Origin: Amaurobius ferox
Lineage: Eukaryota > Arthropoda > Arachnida > Araneae > Amaurobiidae
Assembly: GCA_951213105.1 (NCBI GenBank)
Contig: OX578144.1
Span: forward strand, 86,565,015 to 86,629,014
Direction: 5' to 3'
DNA length: 64,000 nucleotides
The translations under genes and the position numbers were made by a program. The notes under the pieces are model-generated. The model was not told the origin of the DNA. It made no database searches and was given only the letters and a program-made list of their open reading frames with translations. Of the stretch, positions 13,301 to 23,892 are shown piece by piece. How positions within the stretch are numbered: position 1 is the stretch's first letter; the number at the start of each line of letters is the position of its first letter.

Positions 13301-13837
13301 TGAATCACTGGAAAATATTTATTTTGATGTTGAAAATATATCGGTTATCAATCTAAGCTCTATCCATTGCCGATTCTCACAAAGAGATATTTCTAAGAAA
13401 AATAAACTGTATGAACAGAATGGGTAGAACAGCCGGTTGAAATCTTTAGTTGAACAGTTGAAATCTTTAGTGAACCCAAATCCACTATTCGTATCTTATG
13501 GTCATTCCCTATACCACAAACTAAGTTCTACAGCCAATCCTCGGAAATAAATGTAGCTATAAAAATTTTTGAACCGAAAGTGAGGAAAATCCGTAATATA
13601 AATCCTTAATGAATCATTATACTCTCTCTGGTATATGATATTGTATCTACGCCAGTCATCACCTAAGCACTCAGTCCATCCTGAGAAATATATGTAGCAA
13701 AAAGAATACACATTTTTAAATTTGATATACTATCCCACAGAAGCGAGAAGATAATATTCTTAATAAGTCTTCGACAAATTCCAAAATTTTGGGATGAATC
13801 CTTATCAGTCATCCATAAATTATATCTGCAGTCATTT

Positions 13838-14638
13838 ATAGTTGTTTTAAGGGAAATATTTAAACCATGTTCACATGAGTCATCATAAAGCCGATCCTTG
13901 GAAATGGGTGTTGCAAGGAAATTAAATTGTTTTTAATTATATTTAACACTTCTAAAACCGGAAGGGAATATCTTTGGTGAACCCCAATCCCTTCTAAAAT
14001 TGTATGATAAATTCATATCAGTCATCGTATAATCTGTAACTATAGCCATAGCCAATTTTAAGAAACATGTGTTTTAAGAGAAATTTTTGAACCGAATATA
14101 CATCAATCACCCTCTAAGCTAAATATAAACATTTGAATGGGAGGCAGCACCTTCAGAACTGGAATAAGATATCATTGGTGAACCCTAATTACTTCCAAAT
14201 TTTATGATGAATGCTTTTCAATCGTCATGTACAAGCTCTATCTATGGCCATTTTAAGAAATATATGTTTTAAAGGAATTTTTGAACATAGTTCCCATTAG
14301 TCATCATATAAGTGTTTAGTCGATCTTTAGAAATAGATGTTACAAGGAAAATATAATTTTTTTTATATCATAGTTGAACCCCAATCAATTCTGGAATTTT
14401 ATGATTAATCCATATCAACCATCATAATATAAGCTCTATCTATGGTAAATTTTGAGACACAGATGTTTTAGGACAGATGTTTTGGTTTAGGAAGGTTATA
14501 GTTGTTTTAAGGGAAACTTTTAAACCATGTTCAAATGAGTCATCATAAAGCCGATCCTTAGAAATGGGTGTTGCAAGGAAATTAAATTGTTTTTAACACT
14601 TTACAACAAAGTTGAAAAGTGTTTATGACTTTGTTCAT

Positions 14639-14692
<54 letters not shown>

Positions 14693-16460
14693 CGTTAGCA
14701 CGATAACTGCCGTAAAAATGACTTAATCAAAATGAAATTTTAGTATGTTGTTCAGACGGTCTGTAGGACCTATGGGAATATAAATGAATAATATCACACA
14801 ATTAGTTTTGGATTGAACCCGGGTTGAAAAAATGAAATACATTGAGCCCTATGGGACCTAATTTTTCTAACATTTTTTAAGCGGATTTAAAATTCACAAA
14901 TTGCTTCGAAAATTTTAGGTAATAGTCAAATTGTTCCATAAAATATATAAAAAAAATTCAGCTAAATATATTCAGTAGTTTTTTAAATAAAAATTAAAAT
15001 AATAATTACACATCTTATATGAAACGATCACGTGACCATGATATGAAACGATCACATGACCCACTTCAAAATGAGATATGGCATCCATCTTGTTTCAAAT
15101 TCGTGATTTTTTAAAGTTCTTTTTAATTCATATTGAGTGTTGTATCCATCCTAAAACTACTTTATTTCTGCTTAAATTCTGTGCATCTACATACTAAAAC
15201 AACACAATGACAATATATTTGAGTTTAAATTATCATTCAAATTTGATTATTTCTACAATTAAGTCTATTTTTCACCTATGTAAAATGTAAACAGCAAAAT
15301 ATGTAGAATGAGTTGTATTAGAATTACTGTATTTCTTTAACACAAAATAATTCAGTCCATGGAGTCTGCATGGCTGATATGAATGAAATATTAATTGATT
15401 TTATAAACAGAAGGACGATATTTTTCGATGAAGTTTTAAGCATAAAGTTTATGAATTGTAGCTCCATGGTCTTAATTTTTAATTAAAATAAATTATTATA
15501 GTATTTTGATGAATGAAATGGAGAAAGTTATGAATGAAATCCTGCTTTTATAGAGAGATCCAGGCGTGTTATTTTTTCTATGACGTCATTTGAATTAATT
15601 TCAGTTGTTTTCGATGAAGTTTTCAAATATAATAAATTATCGTAGTATTATGATAGATTTAAAAATATTACCGTGGAATGTATTGCATTTTAGAGATATT
15701 TAAACCACGCAATTTATATTTCAATGCCGTCTTTTGAATGAAGTTCATTTTTTTCAATGAAGGTTTAAGTTTTCAAATATAATAAATCAATGTAGTATCG
15801 TGATAAGTTTTAAAATATTACCGAGGAATGTATTGCATTTTCGACTTTTTTAAATAAAATTGCATTGAAGTTGGAAAGTGTTTCATAATCAATGCTTTAA
15901 GCATGATTGACCTTTCTTGTTAATTATATTTAACACTTCTAGAACCGGAAGGGAATATCATTGGTGAACCCCAATCCCTTCTAAAATTGTATGATAAATT
16001 CATATCAGTCATCGTATAATCTGTAACTATAGCCATAGCCAATTTTAAGAAACATGTGTTTTAAGAGAAATTTTTGAACCGAATATACATCAATCACCCT
16101 CTAAGCTAAATATAAACATTTGAATGGGAGGCAGCACCTTCAGAACTGGAATAAGATATCATTGGTGAACCCTAATTACTTCCAAATTTTATGATGAATG
16201 CATTTCAATCGTCATGTACAAGCTCTATCTATGGCCATTTTAAGAAATATATGTTTTAAAGGAATTTTTGAACATAGTTCCCATTAGTCATCATATAAGT
16301 GTTTAGTCGATCTTGAGAAATAGATGTTACAAGGAAAATATGATTTTTTTTATATCATAGTTGAACCCCAATCAATTCTGGAATTTTATGATTAATCCAT
16401 ATCAACCATCATAATATAAGCTATATCTATGGTAAATTTTGAGAAACAGATGTTTTAGGA
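13838..16460 (+). repeat. Tandem duplication of about 0.66 kb inside the satellite, second copy split
   Basis: Segment 13838-14480 is repeated almost base for base as 14500-14598 plus 15921-16460, with only scattered substitutions (for example ctaaaacc versus ctagaacc). The second copy is cut between 'attgttttta' and 'attatattt' by the element at 14599-15920. The order of events is therefore satellite, then duplication, then insertion. Confidence 0.8.
14599..15920 (+). mobile_element. Non-autonomous element family D, copy 1
   Basis: The uninterrupted duplicate at 13930 defines this insertion almost to the base. The 5' end forms a hairpin (acacttt..caac aaa gttg..aaagtgt), followed by a (TGTC)n tract at about 14638-14694 and 'cgataactgccgtaaaaatgac'. 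The 3' end has a second hairpin (aatcaatgctt/aagcatgatt) about 12 nt before the end, 'gacctttcttgtt'. I see no terminal inverted repeats and at most a 2-3 bp (TA/TTA) target duplication. Copies lie at 43328-44370 and 45031-46169. Terminal hairpins plus a central tandem repeat are features of Helitron/Helentron derivatives, but the canonical CTRR end is absent, so the class is uncertain. Non-coding. Confidence 0.7.
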
Positions 16461-17150
16461 AAACTTTTTGAACCGAATCTACATCAATCATTCTCTAAGC
16501 TCTTGGTCGATTCTGAGAAATAGATGATGCAATAAAAATATAAATTTAAGAATTGGAAGTAACACCTCCGGAATTTTAAAAAAATATCATTGGTGAGCCC
16601 TAATCACTTCCAAAATTGTATGATGAATCCCTATCAGTCATCATATAATCCCTGTCTATAGTCATTTTTAATTAATATATATTTTAAAGAAAATTTTTGA
16701 TCAGAATCTAAATTAGTCATCATTTAAGCACGTAGTCAATCTTGACAAATAAATGTTGCAAAAAAAATATCATTCTTTTTGTCGGAAATAATACCACCAG
16801 AAACTCAAGATAATATCATTAGCAAGTACCAATTGCTTCCAAAATTGCATAATTAATCCGTATTAGTCATCATATAACCCGCACCTATAATCTAATTTAA
16901 GAAATATATGTTTCAAGGACATCTTTTTACCGGTAGTAAAAGGAGAATTATAAAATTCAATCAGTAGTGAATTACCCTACCTACTCCGAAAGTTGATGCT
17001 GAATCCATATCAGTTATCGTTTAAGTTCTAACTATATCCAATCTGGATAAATACCTGTTTTAGAGAAAATAAAATTGCTCAGACAAAAATAGAAAAAAAA
17101 GAAAAAAAGTGGATTTTTTTTTGTGTGTGTGTGAACTTCCAATCTCCGAA

Positions 17151-17640
17151 TTTAAAGAGGAATTCAAATCAGCCATCCTCTAAGCTTTATCTGCAGCAGA
17201 TCCTGAAAACCGGTTGCATCAAAATACACTTAGTAAAATAAATGGTATGGCAAATTTCCTTCCACCAAGAACTGTTATTATTAGTATTTTTGGAATTTAA
17301 AATTTTTAGTAATGAATGGCAATTTAAGATATTTTTGAAAATAAATAATATGCTATAAAGAATAATTCTCCTTATTGAAAATTAAAAGTAAAGTTGTGCC
17401 TTTTAGCAATTTTTATGTAGCAGGTGAAACCATCCTTAAATTTAAGAAGTTCGGCTATTGTGCTTGCTTTATTAATTGCAAATCATATCTAAAATTGAGT
17501 AATTAAATATGGGAAAATTCATCAAAATTAATTAAATACATAATTTTTACGTACACGTCATTGATGCCCAAACAAACTAGAAGTGAAATAGTTATTTATT
17601 ACCACACCCACAGAACTACTTTCTTTTTATATACGTATAC
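17151..17640. other. Unassigned AT-rich sequence
   Basis: No gene or repeat was recognised. A short (GT)n run lies at 17123-17132 at its left border. Confidence 0.4.
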
Positions 17641-18510
17641 TATACAGGGTGTCCCAAAAAGATTGCAACGCGCTTTAATTCTTTGCCTGTTGGAGATAAG
17701 TGGACAATGTAAATTGCAAAAATGCTGAATGTAAGGTAGAAAATAAGACTACGTTAATGAAATAATCCTCCCATTAATTTTTGAAAAGTTACAATTTTTA
17801 AATTTTTATACGACCACCTTAGACAAATTTGGTCAATTAGAAAAATTTTATTTTTAATTCAGCAGGATTATTAAAAAACCCGCATATCTGTATCTTTAAA
17901 ATTGACTGAACTATGATAAAGGGAAACATCTGACTTATGCCACTTTTCCGTACCATGTGAAAGGCTGTTTCTTCAGTGAAAATAGGGATCATAAACAAAT
18001 TGACGATAGAAATTGTTTAGATCAAAAATACGGTAATATGCGTCAAAATTTTGTATCAAAAATGCATCTAAATAAAGCATTACACAGACAGAGATCATAT
18101 AAATCAGTGGTACTCACTACGTGGTTGGATATCCTACGTATTATCATCCAGCGTTATATTTTTGTGATATTTCACAAATTTACATTTCTAATTTGATATA
18201 CGGTCTACATTCACAATGTTCAATTTTCAAATAAATATAACTAGCTCAATTTTAAAGATACATATATGCGGTTTTTTTAATGATCTTGTTGCATTAAAAA
18301 TAAAAATTTTCTGATTGCCCAAATTTGTCTAAGGGGATCGTATAAAAATTTAAAAAGTGTAACTTTTCGAAAATTAATGGGAGGATTATTCCTTTAACGT
18401 AGTCTTATTTCCTACCTTACTTTCTACATTTTTGCAATTTACATTGCCCATTTATCTCCAACAGGTAAAGAATTAAAGCGCGTTTCAATCTTTTTGGGAC
18501 ACCCTGTATA
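17641..18510. mobile_element. Long-TIR DNA element with TACAGGGTGTCCC ends
   Basis: The left end 'tatacagggtgtcccaaaaa' is the reverse complement of the right end. The arms (about 17641-17890 and 18285-18510) pair along most of their length, including 'gcaacgcgctttaattcttt', 'ggagataa.tgg.caatgtaaa' and 'cctcccattaattttt'. TA dinucleotides at both edges fit a TA target duplication. The roughly 390-bp centre holds a 79-codon open frame (17957-18196) with no recognised domain; it is too short for a transposase. Such CAGGGTGTCCC ends are common in arthropod DNA transposons, but I cannot name the superfamily. Confidence 0.75.
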
Positions 18511-19327
18511 GACTAGAGTAAGTAAATAGCCAGACACATTTTAGTTTCCAAAAGAAGGAATATTGTTGCAGATCGCTGGAGGTATCAAAATAACAGTTTT
18601 CAATAACTGTGCACTGTGGACTATGGATAAAAATAAAACTGTGCTTCCCGATAGCTATAAAATGCAATGTCTTGTGATAGCTAAAATGAGAGTAACAAAG
18701 TTTTTATGCTGTCTTATTCTTTTTTTCTTATCAACAGGAGGTGTGACAAAACATCCAAAAATTTATTTCTACACGAACTACGCACAAAAAGTTAAGGGAT
18801 GAAATGTAATGTTTAAAAGAGGAAATTTATATATACCTACCACAGCTAAGAATTGCATTGCTTTGTCGGAGAAAAATTCGAAATGCAAACATTTCTTATC
18901 AGTCGGGAATAGTAAAGGGAATATTTCTATTTTAAAAACGTAAAGTCAGATTTAAAGGAACAGTGTGATTGTAAATCAAGTCAGAGGTGCAAAATAATAA
19001 TCTTTTAACTTTAATATTTAGATTAATTCACTGAAACTGCTGCAAAAATTACTGTAAAATTAAAGGTAGCGTAAAGCAAATTAGTAATGGCACCAATCGG
19101 TTTTAAAGGCAAAAACATTGTTTTTCTATAGGATAGGAATACATAGCAACCACACCAGGAAAAATAAGGAAAATATATCATTAAGTCGTTCTGAAAAAAT
19201 TAACTGGAGTTTGACTCCACTCGAAGTATTCTAACCAGGATCAATTTTTAACTACCTTATAGTTTTTTTTTTAATTTTATAAAATAAATATTAAAAAAAC
19301 CAATATTGTGTGTAAATGATTACAACT
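18511..19327. other. Unassigned AT-rich sequence
   Basis: Open frames of 60-79 codons at 18485-18667 (minus) and 18563-18802 (plus) overlap each other, and neither shows a recognisable domain. No repeat structure was noticed. Confidence 0.4.
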
Positions 19328-19341
19328 ACACTGTATTGCAC

Positions 19342-19729
19342 ACGCCAACGGCCCTCCCGTGCTGAAAACACCGGTTCTCGTTAGATCACCGAAGTCAAGC
19401 AGTATCGGGCGCGGTTAGTACTTGGGTGGGTGACCACCTGGGAACACCGCGTGCTGTTGTCAGATTTCGGGCGCGATAGGCCAGGTGGTTTGCGCGCTGG
19501 ATTTGCACGCTGCCACATCTGCCGCCGTGTTCAAGCGGAGTACGATCACATTAAACATGTGGGCCAGTAAGTTCTTCCGAGAGGTTGGTGATAGGGGAAG
19601 GAGGGTACGGTCCCTGTGGATGCCTCCCCCACTGGGTTCCGGTCTAAATTGGGTGGCACTTCCCGGCCGTCCAAACTGTTACCTTACACCTTTCTGGTAG
19701 GTCGGACGGTCTGGGTCTCAACAACAACA
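19342..19729 (+). mobile_element. SINE with a 5S rRNA head (complete copy)
   Basis: Flanked by a 14-bp target duplication: acactgtattgcac at 19328-19341 and acaccgtattgcac at 19730-19743, one mismatch. From 5' to 3': a 5S rRNA-like head (19344-19461); about 45 bp resembling the start of a tRNA-related head (gggcgcgatagg..ggtggttt.gcgcgctgg); then a body (about 19520-19715) nearly identical to the minus-strand SINE at 28095-28383; and a (CAA)n tail. The tRNA-like portion lacks the box B stretch present in the 28-kb copy. The pol III promoter is therefore probably the internal control region of the 5S head. Non-coding and mobilised by LINE machinery in trans (family knowledge). Confidence 0.85.
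19344..19461 (+). rRNA. 5S rRNA-derived sequence (head of a SINE)
   Basis: About 118 nt matching the eukaryotic 5S rRNA pattern from the GCCAACG start, through 'ggttctcgt.agatcaccgaa' and box A-like 'gtcaagcag', to 'ggttagtacttgggtgggtg' and the end 'gggaacaccgcgtgctgttgtc'. Length and the internal control region (box A, intermediate element, box C) look preserved. It is embedded in a retroposon with its own target duplication and has no T-run terminator directly after it. I therefore read it as a retroposed 5S-derived module, not a functional rDNA locus. Confidence 0.7.
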
Positions 19730-19743
19730 ACACCGTATTGCAC

Positions 19744-20205
19744 TTCACTTAAAAGGGCTTGAAAAATCCTCCTCCCGAGAGGGGCAAATGACGTCACGGA
19801 CTCAATGACGCCCTGGCTATTTTACGCAACAAATATTGAAACTATCAAGTCTCGTGATCATTGAACCATTTTATGCGTGGTTATGTCAAATTTTGTCTTA
19901 TGCTGTCATGTTAAGAACATATTCATGTTAAGTTTTCGCTAGTATTCCAAACTATTCTACCTTGTTCTAGATATTTTGTGAATAAAACAGGACATAAAGT
20001 TTCTTGAAAATCCATTATTATTTATGGCAGCTATCGTGTAAATTAGAAATCATCCACAGAAGGCAGACAGACAGATGGACTCCAAAAACGGCCAAAATTT
20101 GGTCAGGAGGTCCTAAAATATATAATGCCATCAAAATCGCGAATTTAAAAATTTTCGGGAAAACAAAACTTTCTCTATTAAATTGTATGAGGAAGTAGAA
20201 ATTAA
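19744..20205 (+). mobile_element. Repeat family E, copy 2
   Basis: Shares with 9885-10340 the ordered words 'aatgacgtca', 'aagtctcgtgatcattgaacca', 'gaaaatccatta', the CAGACAGACAGA tract, 'tccaaaaacgg', 'atcgcgaatttaaaaattttcg' and 'aaaactttctc', then 'tgtatgagga'. Non-coding. The two overlapping 63-64 codon frames here are on opposite strands and are not credible genes. Confidence 0.45.
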
Positions 20206-20699
20206 ACAAAAAGGAAACCTAGTGACGAATTTAGTAAAGGACGCTAATGGATTAAAAAAATTTCTTACAACAACAAGAATACAACAGATGATAGTTCCGG
20301 TTTTGAAACAAATAGGAAAATCCCGGTTTTAGAAGTAGTATGAGCACATCCATCAAATAATTTAAAAAATATGAGTCAATATATTGCAAAAGTATTTCTG
20401 AATAAAATAGTATGAAATTGTATAGCATATAACTATAATAAAGGGAACAATATTGTACCAATACCAGGATACAGTCTAATGTTTTTTCCTGATACAACTA
20501 ACATTCACAAATGCTGCTTTTGCAGCCGTTGTTACATTTGTTTTTACTTTCCCTATCTATATAATGAAAGGCAATGTCTGTGTGTCTGTCTATCTGTATG
20601 TCTTATACACTATAAGTTTAGCGACCGCGCGTCGGAGAGCTACGGAATTTGGCAATCGGAGACCCGTGGGGGGAGGGGGAAAATCCTATCAAATTTTAC
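20206..20699. other. Unassigned sequence, 5' leader of the RT fragment
   Basis: No gene. At 20560-20690 there is a GC-richer piece: 'gaaaggcaatgtctgtgtgtctgtc' followed by 'gcgaccgcgcgtcggagagctacgg' and a G-run. It resembles the start of an interspersed repeat and may be the 5' part of the element whose RT follows. Confidence 0.3.
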
Positions 20700-21531
20700 T
20701 TTTACATGTCTCTCATATTATATAGGACTACTAGAAAAAAGTTATAATGACGAAAACATATATAAAAAGCTTAATGTACATCAACAAGAAATGGAAAATC
20801 GTATCAGGGCTCTACATAAACGCATAGGCATCAATCTACATCATATACGTTAACCTTATTTAGTCATGATTCCCAAACTTCACAAAACAACCTGTGAAGT
20901 TTCGACCGGTCACTGTTGCATTTAAAGCTTATACAACTACAGCCAATACGATGATTATTTCTTATCTGCAATTCATTATGACTCACATTATGAAAAATGG
21001 TTCAGTAATGATAAAAAATAGTGGAGATGTGATAAGAAACTTAACGAAACAACCGACAAACTTGATATATAAAAGTTATTATTTCCAAGATCTATTTAAT
21101 ACTATCAATTTGGCAGATCTTTACGATATTATTACCAATAATCTATATCAAATGCAAAAAATAGTACTATTAAAAAAATTTAAAAATGTATTGGATATAG
21201 TATTGTATGAAAATATCCTATTTAATAGTATAAATTTCTTCAGACAAATTAAAGGTGTACCTATGGGAAGTGGATGCTCATCGTTATTAGCAAATCTTTA
21301 TCTCCACCATTATGAAAAAGGTACTCACATATTAAATGAGTTACCATACTTTAGATTTGTCGATGACATCCTTATTGCACAACAACATGCCAATATCAAC
21401 TTTGATTTCACTTTCTATCCTACGAATTTAACTCTGTTGGAAACTCCTAATAATACGACAAAAGAAATAAATTATCTGGATATAAGTATTCATTTTTCAA
21501 AAGGAAATACCACGTATACGAAAATATACGA

Positions 21532-21536
<5 letters not shown>
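20700..21536 (+). pseudogene. Reverse transcriptase fragment, probably Penelope-like (copy 1)
   Basis: Residue landmarks in order: an early-RT 'IPKLHK' (20869-20886), then 'KFRPVT', then 'GVPMGSGCSSLLANLY' (about 21253-21300), then the catalytic 'FRFVDDIL' (about 21352-21375) and 'NYLDISI' (about 21470-21490). Such a P-K-(I/L)-H-K motif, (V/I)PMG..CS.LA and a (F/Y)VDD box are typical of Penelope-like and related RTs (family knowledge); no GIY-YIG nuclease region is visible. The copy is dead: TAA at 20851-20853, a frameshift near 20888, and the frame runs into a (TA)n tract at 21537 that removes the C-terminal part. The longest intact piece is about 215 codons. Two more fragments of the same family lie nearby (22498-23035 plus, 24231-24780 minus). 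Alternative: another RT group with a YVDD box. Confidence 0.55.
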
Positions 21537-21583
<47 letters not shown>

Positions 21584-21620
21584 TGGATAATATATATATA
21601 TATATATATATATTGGATAT
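21535..21620. repeat. (TA)n microsatellite, two blocks
   Basis: Perfect TA tract at about 21535-21576, then a 12-bp break (aaataaattgga) and a second tract to about 21611. It abuts the truncated RT fragment. Confidence 0.9.
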
Positions 21621-21689
21621 ATATGTAATAAATTGGAAGACTAATTTGAGTCACATGATTTTTCGTTATATTGTGCTAAATCACTTCAT

Positions 21690-21830
21690 ACGTAATGCAC
21701 GTATGCATACGTATAAATGCATACGTAAAAATAGCATGCATACGTAATAATAGCATGCATACGTAATAATAGCATGCATACGTAATAATAGCGTAATAAT
21801 AGCATAACAGTATGCATACGTAAAAATAGC
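21690..21830 (+). repeat. Minisatellite of about 19 bp (gcatacgtaataatagcat)
   Basis: Five to six units of 'atgcatacgtaataatagc' with small variants, rich in the palindrome GCATGC and in TACGTA. Non-coding; open frames across it on both strands reflect the repeat. Confidence 0.8.
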
Positions 21831-22450
21831 ATCACTGCGGACCGTATCAACTGTGATACTATTTTTATCAAGGAGGCTATAGTACAGCTCTATGCACTTG
21901 AATTCCTACGTCATTGTTACAATACTCTTTGCAATAAATTTGACAATGCTTTTAAAAGGGATTTTGGCAACATCTTCGATTAAAGTTAAAAACGGCAACG
22001 TTGCAGATAAATGACTCTTTACATCCTGCGCAACTTTTATTGAGCGGTGTTGTAAAAGGAGTGACGACAGAGTATCGGTGTTTTTTCAAAAGCGTCATCT
22101 TTTCGGATTCGAATCTTTTATTTTGTTTTATTGGATTTATCTCTATCGGTCCATTGTTATTGTTGTGTGTTCGTCTTCTGCTTTGACGTTGTTCTGGAAT
22201 AAGACCACAGGTAATATATGGCTCCGGGAGTGTTACCATTGGTGTAAAAGTCGACTATTAACCGGGAACAAGGGGTCACAATCCCCCTAGACCTTTTATG
22301 TATTCTCAGTTGGTCCCTTTTCCTCACCTTTCTGATATTTATCTCGTAGCATTTGCTTAGCTGTATTTCTCGACATTAACAAGCTGCATTGCGCTTTTAT
22401 GTCTTGTTACATTCCTGGTACACATATTACACATATTTTCCCGTTTTATG

Positions 22451-22454
<4 letters not shown>
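21831..22454. other. Unassigned, GC-richer segment between RT fragments
   Basis: Contains a 95-codon minus-strand frame (21952-22239) with a C-x2-C pair and a basic stretch but no recognised domain. Two overlapping plus-strand frames also cross it. The segment ending 'aaggggtcacaatccccctagac' (about 22268-22291) resembles, in style, the palindrome arms at 24.98 and 25.42 kb. It may be non-coding sequence of the RT element. Confidence 0.3.

Positions 22455-22497
<43 letters not shown>
22455..22497. repeat. (TA)n microsatellite
   Basis: About 21 perfect TA units. The second RT fragment starts directly at its right edge. Confidence 0.9.
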
Positions 22498-22498
<1 letters not shown>

Positions 22499-23035
22499 AT
22501 ATGAAGAGTCTTTTACTCTAATAGATTATACATTTTACAGATATGTTGATGATCTGATTTGCTTTATATACTGAAAATTATCTCATAGATGAAGATTTCT
22601 GTCCAGACAACGTGGAATTGATACCTAATGAAGCTACTATTAGTAATAATAGTAGCTGTATATACTGAACATTATCTCATAGTTATAGATTTCTATCCAG
22701 ACAATTTGGAATTAATACCTAATTAAGCTACTATTAGTAATAATATTAATTGTTTGGATTTAAATCTTTTCCTTGAACCTTCTAATAGAATTGTTTCTAA
22801 CTTATATGATAAAAGGACTATTTTAATTTTAACATTAATAAACTCTTACCATTTAATTCCTGCAACTCGATTCAATTGTTTAGAAATATTATACTTAATC
22901 AGCTTTTTAGAATTTATAGATTATCTGACAAAAAACGTCATGATATGCATATAAATAATCTAAAAATTACTAGCAATTTATATAAATATCCCTCTTATTT
23001 AGTAAATGGTACGGTTAAAAAGTTTAGATAAACTG
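22498..23035 (+). pseudogene. Reverse transcriptase fragment, same family (copy 2)
   Basis: Starting right after the (TA)n tract, the translation gives 'QYEESFTLIDYTFYRYVDD' (22496-22553), aligning with 'HYEKGTHILNELPYFRFVDD' of copy 1. After the YVDD box (22542-22553) a frameshift is needed. The region after it matches the 'FYP..L.L.E.PN' segment of copies 1 and 3. An 89-bp piece is tandemly duplicated (about 22565-22655 and 22656-22745). The downstream part (22754-22954 and onward in a second frame) matches the post-RT region of copy 3 (LFRNIILNQLFR). At least two frameshifts and one in-frame stop make this a pseudogene. Confidence 0.5.
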
Positions 23036-23198
23036 GATTTTCATGAATTCTATTCATAGTATCTTATATTAGCCAGACATCACCATTCTCTTGTATTAAT
23101 AATACTTTTATTTTTAAATCCACTTAGACATAAATCTTACCTTTTCTTTAACTTGATGTTTCTTTAACTATATAAGGCCCACTTTTTTGTAGCTCTTA

Positions 23199-23252
23199 TT
23201 GTATATTATTACTTTTTCTTGCCTTTTCGCAAGAAAAAGTAATTATATACAA
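23199..23252. repeat. 24-bp near-perfect hairpin with a 6-nt loop
   Basis: Left stem 23199-23222 and right stem 23229-23252 pair with one mismatch around the loop CTTTTC. The innermost 14 pairs are perfect (ttactttttcttgc/gcaagaaaaagtaa). It lies in the 3' flank of RT copy 2. It could be a structured 3' end, a transcription-stop or processing structure, or a tiny foldback. Confidence 0.75.
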
Positions 23253-23808
23253 TATCCAAGTATAATAATAATACAATATATACGTTTTTTATCTCTTACG
23301 AATGACAACGGTAGATCATTTCTTTTTCCTTTGTGAATGGCAACACTGGTCTCTTCATTCTGGGTTCCAGGATTCGACTAGTTCAGGAATATGCAGTGTT
23401 TTTTAAAGGTATTCTTGTTTCTTTTATTTTTCCTTCTTTATGTACGATGTCTAAGAAGAAATAGTTTATATATATAATCTATCTATTTCTTCAGAAACAT
23501 ACATATTTTATGTTTGCTTATACAAAATACTTGGACCCGATGAAGAGTTTTGACGACTTGAACAATTCCATTTTTAAGCCTAGCCCTTGTACACGTGTAT
23601 AGCATTAATGCTTGGATTTTTTATATTTTTCTATTATCGTTTCCATACCATTGAAATTTGTTGATTTTCTTTAACTTGATGACTCGAAATTTGTATTTTT
23701 TCCATTTGATTGAATATTTACTGTTTTATACTTTTATTTTGTAGTTTGCTAGAAAGTTAGGTTTTTCGAGTTGCAACTTCTCTCTTTTTTATCATTGAAC
23801 TTTCAAAC

Positions 23809-23809
<1 letters not shown>
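23253..23809. other. Possible 3' non-coding part of the RT element
   Basis: No open frame of note. At 23536-23565 'cccgatgaagag..gacgacttgaac' and at about 23680 'cttgatgactcgaaat' are weakly reminiscent of hammerhead-core strings (CTGATGA...GAAA), but neither is exact. The stretch runs into a long (TA)n tract. Confidence 0.3.

Positions 23810-23889
<80 letters not shown>
23810..23889. repeat. (TA)n microsatellite
   Basis: About 38 uninterrupted TA units. Open frames of poly(Tyr-Ile) across it are artefacts. Confidence 0.95.

Positions 23890-23892
<3 letters not shown>

Larger units (their letters stand above)
13300..17150 (+). repeat. Degenerate satellite, monomers of about 200-230 bp
   Basis: A long, decayed tandem array. 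Phrases recur in the same order: 'gatgaatccatatcagtcatc', 'ctctatctatagccaatttta', 'aaatatatgttttaagg', 'tttttgaaccgaat.tac', 'agtcgatcttgagaaatagatg', 'aatatcattggtgaacccta.tc'. The first phrase occurs at about 13794, 14010, 14206, 14403, 16621, 16852 and 17003, giving spacings mostly of 196-231 bp. No coding potential. The array is interrupted by a 1.3-kb insertion (14599-15920) and contains a recent internal duplication. Confidence 0.7.

Noticed and set aside
19344..19461. Functional 5S rDNA gene
   Set aside because: It lies inside a retroposon bounded by a target duplication and is not followed by a T-run terminator; no tandem 5S units are present.
23536..23700. Hammerhead ribozyme-like words (CCGATGA...GAAC and TTGATGACTCGAAA)
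   Set aside because: The core needs CTGATGA and GAAA with three helices. Here key bases differ and I could not draw stems I and III. A covariance-model search would be decisive.
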